Part shown: positions 37,201 through 45,305 of the stretch, piece after piece
Position numbering within the stretch: the first letter of the stretch is position 1
Layout: the number at the start of each line of letters is the position of its first letter
Origin: Pseudomonas piscis
GTDB taxonomy: Bacteria > Pseudomonadota > Gammaproteobacteria > Pseudomonadales > Pseudomonadaceae
Length of the DNA: 64,000 nucleotides
Assembly (NCBI RefSeq): GCF_009380155.1
Contig: NZ_WHUV01000002.1
Span: forward strand, 744,001-808,000
Direction: 5' to 3'
Notes under the pieces: model-generated
What the model was told of the DNA's origin: nothing
Databases searched by the model: none
The model's input: only the letters and a program-made list of their open reading frames with translations
Translations under genes and position numbers: made by a program

Positions 37201-39497
37201 GACGAGTTGTACATGGGCAGGCGCGGCGTCAGGCAGCGCAGTTCGCCAGCGGCTTGGCGGATATCCTCCAGGACCTGGTCGATGTGTGGACTGTGGAACG
37301 CCACATCGCTCGCCACGCGCCGCGGCACCAACCCCTCCTCGGCCCACTCACCGGCGAGCCGCTCGACCTCGCCGGCCGTACCGGAAATCACCGTGGACGA
37401 GGGGCTGGCGGCGATTGCCGCGACCACCTGTGCGCGCCCCTCCAGGCGCCTGGCGGCCTCGGCGAATGGCAGGTTGACCATGACCATAGCCCCCTGGCCG
37501 GACAGGCGCTGGTAAAGCGCCGCCCGGCGGCAGGCAAAACGCGCGGCCGATTGCTTGTCCAGGGCGCCGGCGACCACCGCCGCGGCGATCTCACCGGTGG
37601 AATAGCCGATCACTGCCTGGGGCTCGAGCCCCAGGCTGCGCCAAAGCGCCGCCAAGGCCAGCTGCAAGGCAAAGGTCGTGGCCTGGATACGCTCCACCGA
37701 ATCGAACCCGCCCTGCTCCAGCGCCTCGCGGGGCGTGTACCCCAGCTCAGCACTGAACACTTCGGCCAGACTGTCCAGTTCAGCGGCGAATACCGGCTGG
37801 CTAGCCAGCAGCTCCCGGCCCATGCCATGCCACTGCGCACCATGTCCGGAGAACACCCAGACCGGCCCTCGCCCGGCCAGCACCGAGCCGCTGAAACAGC
37901 GCTCACTATCGCTGCCTGCCGCCATCTGGCCCAAGGCCTCGAGCAACTCAGTGGAATTGCTCGCCAACAATGCGCCCCTGGCAGGCAAGTGCGCGCGTCG
38001 TTGTCCGAGGGTATGGGCGATATCATCCAGCGCGGCCTCGGGGTGCTGTTGCACCCAATGGGCAAGGCGCGCGGCGCTGTGACGCAAGTTCTGCGGCGCC
38101 TGCCCGGACAGCGGGAACAGTCGCGTCCCGCAAAGCGGTTGGGCACCCGGCCGCGCCTGGGGTGTCACCGGCGCAGCCTCGATGATCGCGTGGGCGATGG
38201 TACCGCCCACGCCGAAACAAGAGACACCGGCCCGCCTGGGCGAACCGGTGTCCGGCCATGGTCTGAGGCTGGAAACCACCTCGATGCCCGAAGTGCTCCA
38301 GTCGACCTCGTCGGTCAGGTTCTCGTACAAGCTACGCGGCAGCTGCCCGTGGTTCAGCGCCAGCACAGCCTTGATCAAGCCGGCGATGCCGGCGCCCGCT
38401 TCCAGGTGGCCGATATTGGGCTTGACTGAGCCCACCAGGCATTTCTCGCCGCCGCTACGCGTGCTGCCGAACACCCGGGAAATCGCCGTCAGCTCGGCCT
38501 TGTCCCCCAGGCGGGTGCCGGTGCCATGGGCCTCCACGTACTGCACCGAGGCACAGGGAATACCGGCCTGGCGATAGACTTGGTGCAGCATCAGCTCCTG
38601 GGCTTCGCCATTGGGCGCCATCATCCCGGCGCTGTGGCCGTCCTGGAACACCCCCGAACCCCGGACCAGGGCCAGTATCCGGTCCTGGTCACGCAATGCA
38701 TCCTCCAGGCGCTTGAGGACCAGCACCCCCGCTCCTTCCCCGCGGCCATAACCGTCGGCAGCGCCATCGAAGGATTTGCAGCGACCATCGGCCGCCGTGG
38801 CGCCCGAGGCATCCAGCGCCAGACTCAAACCGGGGAATGTCATCAGGTTCACCGCCGCCACCAGGGCCAGCCCGGTACTGCCATCGCGCAGGCTCTGGCA
38901 GGCCAGGTGCAGCGCCGTGAGCGAGCCGGCACAGGCGGTGTCGACCACCAGGCTGGGGCCATGAAGGTCGAGGATGTAGGACACCCGGTTGGCGATGCCG
39001 AACAACATCCCGCCGTTGACCACCCAGGGCTCGATATGACTCAGGTCGGCCAGCATCCGGTGCCCGTAGTCGAACGAATTGGCGGCGGCGAATACCCCCG
39101 CCTCGCTGCCCTTGATCATCAATGGCGGGATGCCGGCGTGCTCGAGCGCCTCCCAGGCCAGTTCCAGGATCATCCGCTGCTGCGGGTCCAGGGACTGCGC
39201 CTCGCGGGCGGAAATACCGAAGAATCCCGGGTCGAAATGATCGATCCGCTCCATGAAGCATCCACGGCGCGTGGCCTTCTTCAGCGCCGCCGCCACTTCG
39301 GGACTGCTGTTCTCATAATCGGCCCAGCGGTCGCCGGGCAAGTCACCGACCGCACAGCGGCCTTGAACCAGAAAGTCCCAATAACTCTCCAGGCTGGAAA
39401 GTTGCGGTGCGAAGCGACAGCTCATTCCGACAATCGCGATGGGCTGCAAGCCCGCATGCTGACCAATACCCTGTGCAAGGCGCTGTTCGTCGTCCAT
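34257..39497 (-). CDS. Iterative type I polyketide synthase of the 6-methylsalicylate synthase type
   Basis: The product has 1746 residues in a single module: KS about 16-435 (active Cys189 in DTACAGS, His in VEAHGTGT and KPNIGHLEA), AT about 548-840 (GYSTGE near 630; FHSPH typical of malonyl loading), DH/thioester-hydrolase-like about 900-1180 (HPICGVEILP near 933 and DAALTSL near 1097), KR about 1380-1560 (ITGGFGALGLQAA, LFSSSGQLARPSGQAGYAAANAF) and ACP about 1665-1746 (LVEKGMDSLLSV). There is no ER, no methyltransferase and no C-terminal thioesterase. Domain order, length and the wording of KR and ACP match fungal 6-MSAS and its bacterial relatives (ChlB1, AviM, NcsB), which iterate with malonyl-CoA and reduce once. 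GGAG precedes the ATG. Confidence 0.92.
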   Translation of the reverse strand: MDDEQRLAQGIGQHAGLQPIAIVGMSCRFAPQLSSLESYWDFLVQGRCAVGDLPGDRWADYENSSPEVAAALKKATRRGCFMERIDHFDPGFFGISAREAQSLDPQQRMILELAWEALEHAGIPPLMIKGSEAGVFAAANSFDYGHRMLADLSHIEPWVVNGGMLFGIANRVSYILDLHGPSLVVDTACAGSLTALHLACQSLRDGSTGLALVAAVNLMTFPGLSLALDASGATAADGRCKSFDGAADGYGRGEGAGVLVLKRLEDALRDQDRILALVRGSGVFQDGHSAGMMAPNGEAQELMLHQVYRQAGIPCASVQYVEAHGTGTRLGDKAELTAISRVFGSTRSGGEKCLVGSVKPNIGHLEAGAGIAGLIKAVLALNHGQLPRSLYENLTDEVDWSTSGIEVVSSLRPWPDTGSPRRAGVSCFGVGGTIAHAIIEAAPVTPQARPGAQPLCGTRLFPLSGQAPQNLRHSAARLAHWVQQHPEAALDDIAHTLGQRRAHLPARGALLASNSTELLEALGQMAAGSDSERCFSGSVLAGRGPVWVFSGHGAQWHGMGRELLASQPVFAAELDSLAEVFSAELGYTPREALEQGGFDSVERIQATTFALQLALAALWRSLGLEPQAVIGYSTGEIAAAVVAGALDKQSAARFACRRAALYQRLSGQGAMVMVNLPFAEAARRLEGRAQVVAAIAASPSSTVISGTAGEVERLAGEWAEEGLVPRRVASDVAFHSPHIDQVLEDIRQAAGELRCLTPRLPMYNSSLGDPRALAPRDADFWCANSRNPVLFEQAVTAALEDGFELYLEVSSKPIVAHALKETADACGREHVMVCPSLREGRPEYPELLASLARLYCHGADLQWPAPGALLDLPSMGWNHQRYWTTALPVRANLGKGHDPLRHSLLGSHQLVRSAPPCDIWRTRLDFELRPYPGSHPICGVEILPAAALLNSFMQAGTRDGHLPTLRDVVLRTPVAVEGTRDIQIVRQGQQIRLCSRLDDEAVQSEQEREMGWLTHTTASLDWSTELQGPAPEVAAWQVDCPESLEWPQLEPMYRRRGIADYGFRWHIRSLRRGPGRLMATIQAQLGPSQANSWAVVLDAALTSLPLLLPDDDLLRMPAAIASLCARPTPPEIFTLFAELAPRTGERQPIDLLVLDERGELAARIEGLVFMTVDRQDELAHGSSATVFVEDWEICRFEPPTEPLPQLVLLGSDDDAAQRLSLGLRRAGIEHARVRDGAELRLNGQPTLVLVLGSAPADDEALSDAVEANAWRLLQATQQVQRLALEQPSLRLGCVTFGVKAMANRTALAQSPLWGVARIVAGEQPGLWAGLIDIDPAALNSDSTFGLLRGALGHKSEDVLAIGTQACQVLRLQEAVAPGPKGKPQCVPDATYAITGGFGALGLQAAQHLVNQGARRLVLIGRQGLPARSAWPALQDPRQRLVIDGIRALERQGVTVLPLALDIADTAKVAEALSESALGLPAIRGVVHAAGVFKGGMIEHLQRASLSQVLRAKVTGTLALERAFPPGSLDFLVLFSSSGQLARPSGQAGYAAANAFMDGFARYRAAQDGQRTLSIAWMAWEQLGMSSNIDATLRECAANGLGALSIPTALSSWQLAQDCGAPYAAVFRVQRSADLGQPLPVLSRLLCDAAQEAAQVTSLDPWRAVPDEQLGQWLAQDIQALIAAELRCAPEDINPQRSLVEKGMDSLLSVALRIRLKQRYRIDLPPTLIWNHPTVEAIARYVRQALA

Positions 39498-39918
39498 GAC
39501 GCACTCCTGAATATATCCATTTCGTTAGTTTTGAAGGCCTCGAAACTTCATTCCCCAGTCAGTATTCCTTCCACTCGAAAGCCGCCATAGATTCATATAA
39601 AAACCATGGATATCAAGGGATTGAAATGTCATTGAATATTAGAAAAAGCCGCTGGCACGCCGGCTTCAAGGCCAAAATCCAAACTAGCAGAAACTTTTTC
39701 GGGCACAAGACGGCTACTTGAGCGGAATATAGCCAATCACGCTCAGGGCTATTTCCAATAAACCTGGAAAATAATTGTAGATATAACGATCTGCAACTAA
39801 TTCGACTCTATTTCCCACCCCGGCTTAACAAACAATTAGTCTTGTTATCTTTGCACTGCTGCGCAAATTGCCAATCGTTATATCGGCCTGGAGAGTTTTT
39901 TGACCGACGGTAGTCCTC
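39498..39918. other. Low-GC region upstream of the PKS gene
   Basis: These 421 bases, markedly more AT-rich than the flanks, separate the GlxA-type gene and the PKS gene, both on the minus strand. They must contain the PKS promoter. They hold an 11-base inverted repeat (separate entry) and several ATTAG or CAATTA runs. No gene is supported. Confidence 0.65.
39780..39884. repeat. Widely spaced 11-bp inverted repeat upstream of the PKS
   Basis: GATATAACGAT (39780-39790) and ATCGTTATATC (39874-39884) are perfect inverted copies 83 bases apart. Paired half-sites at this distance suit a looping regulator, possibly the adjacent AraC/GlxA-type protein, or simply a long-loop hairpin. Confidence 0.6.
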
Positions 39919-40902
39919 TCAAGCACCGCTGGCAAAACGCTCGCGATAGCTGCCTGGGCTGATACCGATGCGTTCGCGAAACAACCGGGAGAACGAACTC
40001 ACATCCAAGTAGCCGACCTGGACCGCGACCTGGTCGATGTTCTGGTCGCCCTGCTCCAGCAGCACCTTTGCCGCATCCAGTCGCAGGTTCTGCAGGTAGT
40101 TCAGCGGCGTGCTTTCCAGGGCCGCCTTGAAACGCCGGACGATGGTCTTCTCGCTCACGCACAGGGCCTGGGCCATGTCGCTCATGCGGACCTCGCGGTG
40201 CATGTGGTTCTGCAGCCACTGCTGCGCCTGGCTAACCAGCGAGTCGTTGTGCTCGCGGGCGACCAGCAGCGGCAGGAAGGCGGCCTGGCTGTTCTGGCTG
40301 ACGTCGATGAGCATGGTCCTGGCGGTCTGCCGACTGACCAGTGGCCCGGAAAATCGCTCGATGATCCGTACCGCCTGCAGCAGGTAGGACGCTTGCGCAC
40401 CGGCGCAGACCAGTCGCTCGGCCTCGGTCAGGATCGGCCGCGGCTGCAGGTCCACCAAGGGAAAACGCTCACGGAACTGGCGCTCCAGCCACCAGGTGGT
40501 GGTAGCCGTGCGCCGGTCGAGCAAGCGGCTCTGGGCCAGGAGAAAGGTCCCGGTGCAATTGGCGGCGATCCAGGCCCCGCCCCGCCACTGGCGTACCAGC
40601 CAGGCGCTGACCGCTTGTTCGCGCTCCAGCAACTGGTCGAAGGCACGCGCGCCGGCGTAGTGGATGCTGGGGATGAACACCAGATCGTAACGGCTCCTGG
40701 AACTGATCTTGCGGGTCTGGAGGCTCAAGCCGTTGCTGGTGGTGATCGATCCACCAGCGCGGGAAACGAAGTGCCAGGTATAGCTATCCAGCCCGTCGTC
40801 CTGGCGCCGCAGGTGGGAATTGGCCACTTGCAGGATATCGGCGAAGCCGGTGGCACTGGAGGCGTAGCAGCCGTCGAAAGTGAGGATGGCGGCGCAAGGC
40901 AT
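39919..40902 (-). CDS. GlxA/AraC-family transcriptional regulator
   Basis: The product has 327 residues: an N-terminal DJ-1/PfpI-like domain (AAILTFDGCYASSATGFADI; the nucleophile position reads ANCTGTFLLA) and a C-terminal AraC domain with two helix-turn-helix units (MSDMAQALCVSEKTIVRRFKAAL and VAVQVGYLDVSSFSRLFRERIGISPGSYR). Such regulators often control catabolic genes beside them. It is divergent from a thiolase gene, its likely target, and also sits immediately upstream of the PKS on the same strand. Confidence 0.9.
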   Translation of the reverse strand: MPCAAILTFDGCYASSATGFADILQVANSHLRRQDDGLDSYTWHFVSRAGGSITTSNGLSLQTRKISSRSRYDLVFIPSIHYAGARAFDQLLEREQAVSAWLVRQWRGGAWIAANCTGTFLLAQSRLLDRRTATTTWWLERQFRERFPLVDLQPRPILTEAERLVCAGAQASYLLQAVRIIERFSGPLVSRQTARTMLIDVSQNSQAAFLPLLVAREHNDSLVSQAQQWLQNHMHREVRMSDMAQALCVSEKTIVRRFKAALESTPLNYLQNLRLDAAKVLLEQGDQNIDQVAVQVGYLDVSSFSRLFRERIGISPGSYRERFASGA

Positions 40903-40923
40903 GCTGTCCGATCTCGCATAGAA

Positions 40924-40941
40924 ATTGTCTTTATAGACAAT
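40924..40941. promoter_or_regulatory. Palindromic operator candidate, glxA-type gene / thiolase
   Basis: ATTGTC-TTTATA-GACAAT is a perfect 6-bp dyad with a six-base AT centre in the 105-base gap between divergent genes. It could be a regulator site or overlap a promoter. Confidence 0.5.
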
Positions 40942-41007
40942 ATACAGCGCTAGGGCCGCTGCCTAGAGTGTCGCCACCGCAGTTTCCCTCAAGGATCGGA
41001 TAGCGCT

Positions 41008-42198
41008 ATGACTCAAGCATTTCCTGAAATCGTGGTGGCCGGTGCGGCCCGCACCGCCATCGGCAGCTTTGGCGGCGCGCTGCGCGACCAGCCACCCTGC
41101 GACCTGGCCACCCTGGTGGTGAAGGAAGCCATTGCCCGCGCCCAACTATCCCCGGCCCAGGTGGGCCAGATCGTGCTGGGCAATGTGCTGCATACCGAAC
41201 CCCGGGACATGTACGTATCCCGCGTGGCGGGCTTGCAGGCCGGCATGGACCAGGCGTCCACGGCCCTGACCGTCAACCGCTTGTGCGGTTCGGGCTTGCA
41301 GGCGCTGGTGAGCGCGGCCAACGCCATCAGCCTGGGTGATTGCGAGATCGCCATCGGTGGCGGGGTCGAGAGCATGAGCCGCTCGCTGTTTGCCGTGCCC
41401 GCCGCCCGCTGGGGCGCACGCATGGGCGACAGCCAGTTGATCGACATGATGACCGGCGCCCTCAATGATCCGTTCGGCGCCGGCCCCATGGGCATCACCG
41501 CGGAGAACGTAGCCAGGCAGTATGAAATCTCCCGCGAGGAACAAGACGCCTTCGCCCTGGAGAGCCAGCGCCGGGCCACTGCGGCCATTGCCGCCGGGCA
41601 CTTCCGGACGCAGATCGTGCCGGTCCAGATCACCACGCGCAAAGGCACGCTGACCTTCGATACCGACGAATACCCCAAGGCCGACGCCAACCTGCAAGCG
41701 CTGGCCGGGCTGCGGCCGGCGTTTCGCAAGGACGGTTCGGTGACCGCCGGCAACTCCTCGGGAATCAACGACGGCGCTGCCGCCTGTGTGCTGATGTCCG
41801 CCGCCGCGGCCCAGCGCCAAGGCATCAAGCCGCTGGCGCGGATGCTCGGCTATGCGGTGTCCGGGGTCGATCCGGCGGTGATGGGTACCGGGCCGATCCC
41901 GGCGGTGCGCCGGGTGCTGGAACGCACCGGCCTGGCCCTGGAGGCCTTCGACGTGATCGAGTCCAACGAAGCCTTTGCCGCCCAGGCGCTGGGAGTCTGC
42001 CGGGGCCTGGGCCTGGACCCGGCGCGCACCAACCCCAATGGCGGTGCGATTGCCCTGGGGCATCCGCTGGGCGCCAGCGGCACCATCCTGGCCATCAAGT
42101 GCATCTACGAGTTGCAGCGCATCCAGGGTCGCTACGGCCTGGTCACCATGTGCATCGGCGGCGGCCAGGGCATTGCCGTGGTCTTCGAGCGCCTCTGA
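41008..42198 (+). CDS. Acetyl-CoA acetyltransferase (thiolase)
   Basis: The product has 396 residues with thiolase signatures: the acyl-accepting Cys in [11 protein letters not shown] (near residue 92), [17 protein letters not shown] with the active His, and the final [13 protein letters not shown] with the second Cys. It condenses two acetyl-CoA to acetoacetyl-CoA or cleaves beta-ketoacyl-CoA (BktB/PhaA type). There is no phaB or catabolic partner beside it. The gene is divergent from the GlxA-type regulator. Confidence 0.93.
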   Translation: MTQAFPEIVVAGAARTAIGSFGGALRDQPPCDLATLVVKEAIARAQLSPAQVGQIVLGNVLHTEPRDMYVSRVAGLQAGMDQASTALTVNRLCGSGLQALVSAANAISLGDCEIAIGGGVESMSRSLFAVPAARWGARMGDSQLIDMMTGALNDPFGAGPMGITAENVARQYEISREEQDAFALESQRRATAAIAAGHFRTQIVPVQITTRKGTLTFDTDEYPKADANLQALAGLRPAFRKDGSVTAGNSSGINDGAAACVLMSAAAAQRQGIKPLARMLGYAVSGVDPAVMGTGPIPAVRRVLERTGLALEAFDVIESNEAFAAQALGVCRGLGLDPARTNPNGGAIALGHPLGASGTILAIKCIYELQRIQGRYGLVTMCIGGGQGIAVVFERL

Positions 42199-42445
42199 GG
42201 TTCCTGGCGCCGGGCAGCGCGGTGAAGCCAGGGCGGGCCTGATCCATAGGATTGTCCCTGTGCGTCACCTGCCCTGATGCAGGTGGCGTCCTGGTCATTC
42301 GAACGATCAGTCATGCCGATCCTTAGTATCTTCTTCGCCAGCACCTCCCCGCATCGCCCCGGGCAACTGGATGCCTGGTTGCCGCAGCACCTTTGGCGCG
42401 TCGGTGCTGCCGACCTGCCGCTAGAAGCTGGCGCAGCTTTGCGGG

Positions 42446-43951
42446 TCAATCGACGACATGCACCCGGGTCCGGTTGCGGCCCTCGTGCTTGGCCCGGTAC
42501 AGCGCCTGGTCAGCCAGGCTGACCCAGTGTTCCAGGGAGGCCTCCTGGTCGACCTGGACCATGCCGATGCTGACGGTGGACGCCAACTCCCCCACAGGCA
42601 GCGCCAAGCGGTGCGCGCTCCAGCATTCGCGCAGGCGCTCGAGCAAGGCCAGGGCCTGCTCGCGATTGGTCTGTGGCAGCAGCAATACGAACTCCTCGCC
42701 GCCATAGCGAGCGAACAGGTCTGTGCGCCGGACCTGGCTTTCGCAAACCGCACTGAAGGCCTTCAGCGCCTGGTCGCCCACCAAGTGGCCGTGGTTGTCG
42801 TTGATCCGCTTGAAGTGGTCGATATCCAGCATCGCCAGGCACAACGAACGCCCCTGTCGACGGTCCTGGGCCAGCTCGAGCTTGGCCCGCTCGATGAAGG
42901 CCCGTCGATTGAGGGCACCGGTCAAGGCGTCCCTGGCGGCAGTCTGGCGCAGCTCCTGCTCCAGGGACTTGCGCCCGCTGACATCGCGGATCTCCGCCAC
43001 CTGGGTGCCATCGTCGAGGGCCGCGACGGTCAGTTCGGCGGCGAACTGGCTGCCGTCGCGGCGTACCGCCACTCGATCCAGCGGCACCCCATCGAACCGC
43101 CGCAGTTGTTGCTGCAGGTCGGCATCGGTTTCGAACAAGTGCTCCAGGGGACGCTCGTGGTAATGCTCGCGCTCGCAATCGAACAGGCGCTTGAGCACCG
43201 GGTTGGCATCGACGATCCGCCCGTCGCGGACGATCACCACGGCGGCGCTGGTGATGTTCATCAGGCGCTCGAAGCGCACCGCGCTGCGCTCGGCCGCCAG
43301 CAGGAAGCGGCGCAGGCTGAGCAGGGTCAGGCCGAACAGGCAGAGGATCCACAACGGATAGCCAATGTTGAAAGCCAGCAGTTCGGCGGCCGCCTCCAGG
43401 CCTTTGCGCGGCCGCAGCGCCTGGAGCAGATCGAGGGCACCGCTGGCGGCTGCGCTCAAGGCCAGCAAACCGAACATCAGCGCGGCGAAGATCCGTACGC
43501 TGCGCAGCCGGCGATCGCCCGGCAGGCACAACAACGCACGACAGGCCAATGCCCGGACGAAGGCACTGACGAAGGTGTACAAGGCCACCACCAGCTCGGC
43601 TTCCAGCGGCTCGCCCAGCCAGTGCCACAACAGCCAGGGCACGGCGGTCAGGCAAACCGCCGGCACCAGCCACCAGGGCGCGGGACGCTCGAGGAAGCGG
43701 AACACGCCGATGACCAGCACCGCCTCCCCCGAGGTCAGCAGGCTGTAGCTCAACACGTTGTACGCCAGCCCCGCCGAGTGGCCACCGAACAGCAGCAGCA
43801 ACTGGCCCAGCCCCACCAGCAGTATGCCGAGGGTCCACAGGCCCGGTCCCGGATAGGGGCGCGAGTAGTACCACAGCGCCAGGCAGATGATCGCGCTGGC
43901 GATCAGGATGTTGGTACCCAGCAATAGCGGGGAGAACAGCAAGGCATTCAT
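42446..43951 (-). CDS. Membrane-bound diguanylate cyclase with PAS domain
   Basis: The product has 501 residues. About seven hydrophobic segments fill residues 1-235 (an MHYT/7TM-like sensor), a PAS domain follows at about 240-340 (MNITSAAVVIVRDGRIVDANPVLKRLF), then GGDEF at about 345-501 with an intact active site RYGGEEFVLLL. An RxxD inhibitory site (RRTD) lies five residues before it. It should synthesise c-di-GMP with product feedback. The surrounding gaps 42199-42445 and 43952-44147 hold no further gene. Confidence 0.92.
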   Translation of the reverse strand: MNALLFSPLLLGTNILIASAIICLALWYYSRPYPGPGLWTLGILLVGLGQLLLLFGGHSAGLAYNVLSYSLLTSGEAVLVIGVFRFLERPAPWWLVPAVCLTAVPWLLWHWLGEPLEAELVVALYTFVSAFVRALACRALLCLPGDRRLRSVRIFAALMFGLLALSAAASGALDLLQALRPRKGLEAAAELLAFNIGYPLWILCLFGLTLLSLRRFLLAAERSAVRFERLMNITSAAVVIVRDGRIVDANPVLKRLFDCEREHYHERPLEHLFETDADLQQQLRRFDGVPLDRVAVRRDGSQFAAELTVAALDDGTQVAEIRDVSGRKSLEQELRQTAARDALTGALNRRAFIERAKLELAQDRRQGRSLCLAMLDIDHFKRINDNHGHLVGDQALKAFSAVCESQVRRTDLFARYGGEEFVLLLPQTNREQALALLERLRECWSAHRLALPVGELASTVSIGMVQVDQEASLEHWVSLADQALYRAKHEGRNRTRVHVVD

Positions 43952-44147
43952 GGCGTTGGGGAGTCCGGAAATCGAAGGGGCCGACTGCCGTGATGGCGGA
44001 CAGCCACCAGTGACGCCTGGGATACCAGGGCGGCCGGAGCTTCTCGATGCACGGGGTCAAGGCAGGGGCGCGATCATGGCTGGACCAGCACCTGGCGTTG
44101 CCTAGGGGTTTTCTGCCGGGCACGTCCGAACTTTAGGTGCCTGGGGT

Positions 44148-44179
44148 AAAAATCCGCCCGCCGGTTGCCGGTCGGGCGG
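44148..44179 (-). terminator. Intrinsic terminator of the aminotransferase-to-small-protein operon
   Basis: Read on the minus strand, CCGCCCG.CCGG / CCGG.CGGGCGG forms a stem with one bulge and is followed by ATTTTTA. It lies 38 bases after the stop of the last gene of the five-gene operon. This is a typical Rho-independent terminator. Confidence 0.8.
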
Positions 44180-44217
44180 AGCCTGGGTTGACGGTCCCTG
44201 CCCCGGCCTTCAGGCAG

Positions 44218-44616
44218 TCAATGGGCAATCATCGACAGGGCCCGGATCAACTGCGCCAGGTTGCGCTGGCCGTCGGCGGCCAACCGGACGCCGGGGTGGT
44301 AGCGCAGGCTCGTTGCCGGCTCCTCGGCCTGTGGTGCCGGACGAGACCGGGCCGGGGGCTGGACCTGATATGGGCCGGGGGCGCGGGCCAGGTCAGCGGA
44401 TTTCAACGACGCGGCATAGCCGACCCCGGGCTCCAGGCGCTCGAGCAACTGGAAGACACCGTCCAGGTCGCAGTCCAGGACCAGAGTCACGCCGGGGTAG
44501 GCCTGGGCCGGCGCAGCGCCAGCGCCTTGGCCAGAATCGTGTGGCTGATCGATCAGCAGCCAGCTGCGATGCTTGAAGCGCGCCCCCACCTCCTTGAGCA
44601 GATCGTTCCATTGCAT
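44218..44616 (-). CDS. Small protein of unknown function in the hydroxylase operon
   Basis: The product has 132 residues starting MQWNDLLKEVGARFKHRSWLLIDQP, with GAGGACC upstream. It is soluble and has no signal peptide. The first half is predicted alpha/beta (WLLIDQP, VTLVLDCDLDGVFQLLERLEPG), then a Pro/Ala-rich linker (about 85-100), then a short helix at the end. No family is recognised. It is the last gene of an operon with LysE, N-hydroxylase, GNAT and aminotransferase genes, separated from lysE by nine bases. A carrier, regulator or small enzyme are all possible. Confidence 0.65.
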   Translation of the reverse strand: MQWNDLLKEVGARFKHRSWLLIDQPHDSGQGAGAAPAQAYPGVTLVLDCDLDGVFQLLERLEPGVGYAASLKSADLARAPGPYQVQPPARSRPAPQAEEPATSLRYHPGVRLAADGQRNLAQLIRALSMIAH

Positions 44617-44625
44617 GGCAGGTCC

Positions 44626-45249
44626 TCAACGGGCGGCAACCAGCACCGGGATCGCATTGTTCAGGGAGAACGCCACCAGGAACACGGCCAGCCCCACGTC
44701 GATCTGCCGCGTGTACTTGAGGAACAGCGCCTTGACCGGCCCCTGGCCGAACAGCAGCGCCACCAGGGAGTACCAGGTGACCTCCAGGGTCGAGCACAGC
44801 ACCACCACCAGCACCTTCTCGAGATCCGAGCGTGGCGAGGAAAGAAACCCGGCATAGATGCTGATCATGAAGGCGATGGTCTTCATGTTGCTGATGTTGG
44901 TGATCACCCCCACGCGGTAGGCCTTGGTGAAACTGGTGGCTCCGGGCGCGCTGGCGGTCGGCGCGCTGGCAGTCCTGGCCAGCACGCTGCGGATGATGCT
45001 GTAGGCGATGTACAGCAGGTACAACGAACCTGCCAGGGTGGCCGCCTTGGAGAAAGCCGGATACTGGTCCAGCAGTACCGCCAGGCCCAACAGCGAGATG
45101 GTCGAAAAGAACACCCCGACGGTGCAGATGCCCAGGGTCGCGCCGATCCCCGTGGACACCGAGCCCAGGGAAGCGAAGCGACTGACGATGATGAAGTTGG
45201 GGCCCGGGCTGATGACCGCCAGGATATAGATCAATGCTGCGGTGAACAT
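44626..45249 (-). CDS. LysE-family exporter of the hydroxylase operon
   Basis: The product has 207 residues and six hydrophobic segments. LAVISPGPNFIIVSRFASLGSVSTGIG and ISNMKTIAFMISIYAGF are family signatures. AAGGAG lies upstream of ATG. Gene order puts it after the aminotransferase, GNAT and N-hydroxylase genes and before the unknown small protein. By this context it should export the amino-acid-like product (inference); the family is known to export basic and non-protein amino acids, including antimetabolites. Confidence 0.88.
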   Translation of the reverse strand: MFTAALIYILAVISPGPNFIIVSRFASLGSVSTGIGATLGICTVGVFFSTISLLGLAVLLDQYPAFSKAATLAGSLYLLYIAYSIIRSVLARTASAPTASAPGATSFTKAYRVGVITNISNMKTIAFMISIYAGFLSSPRSDLEKVLVVVLCSTLEVTWYSLVALLFGQGPVKALFLKYTRQIDVGLAVFLVAFSLNNAIPVLVAAR

Positions 45250-45305
45250 GGCAACTCCTTGTCATGGCGCGGCAGCCCGGCCGGGCTGCCGCCAGGGTGC
45301 GGGCT

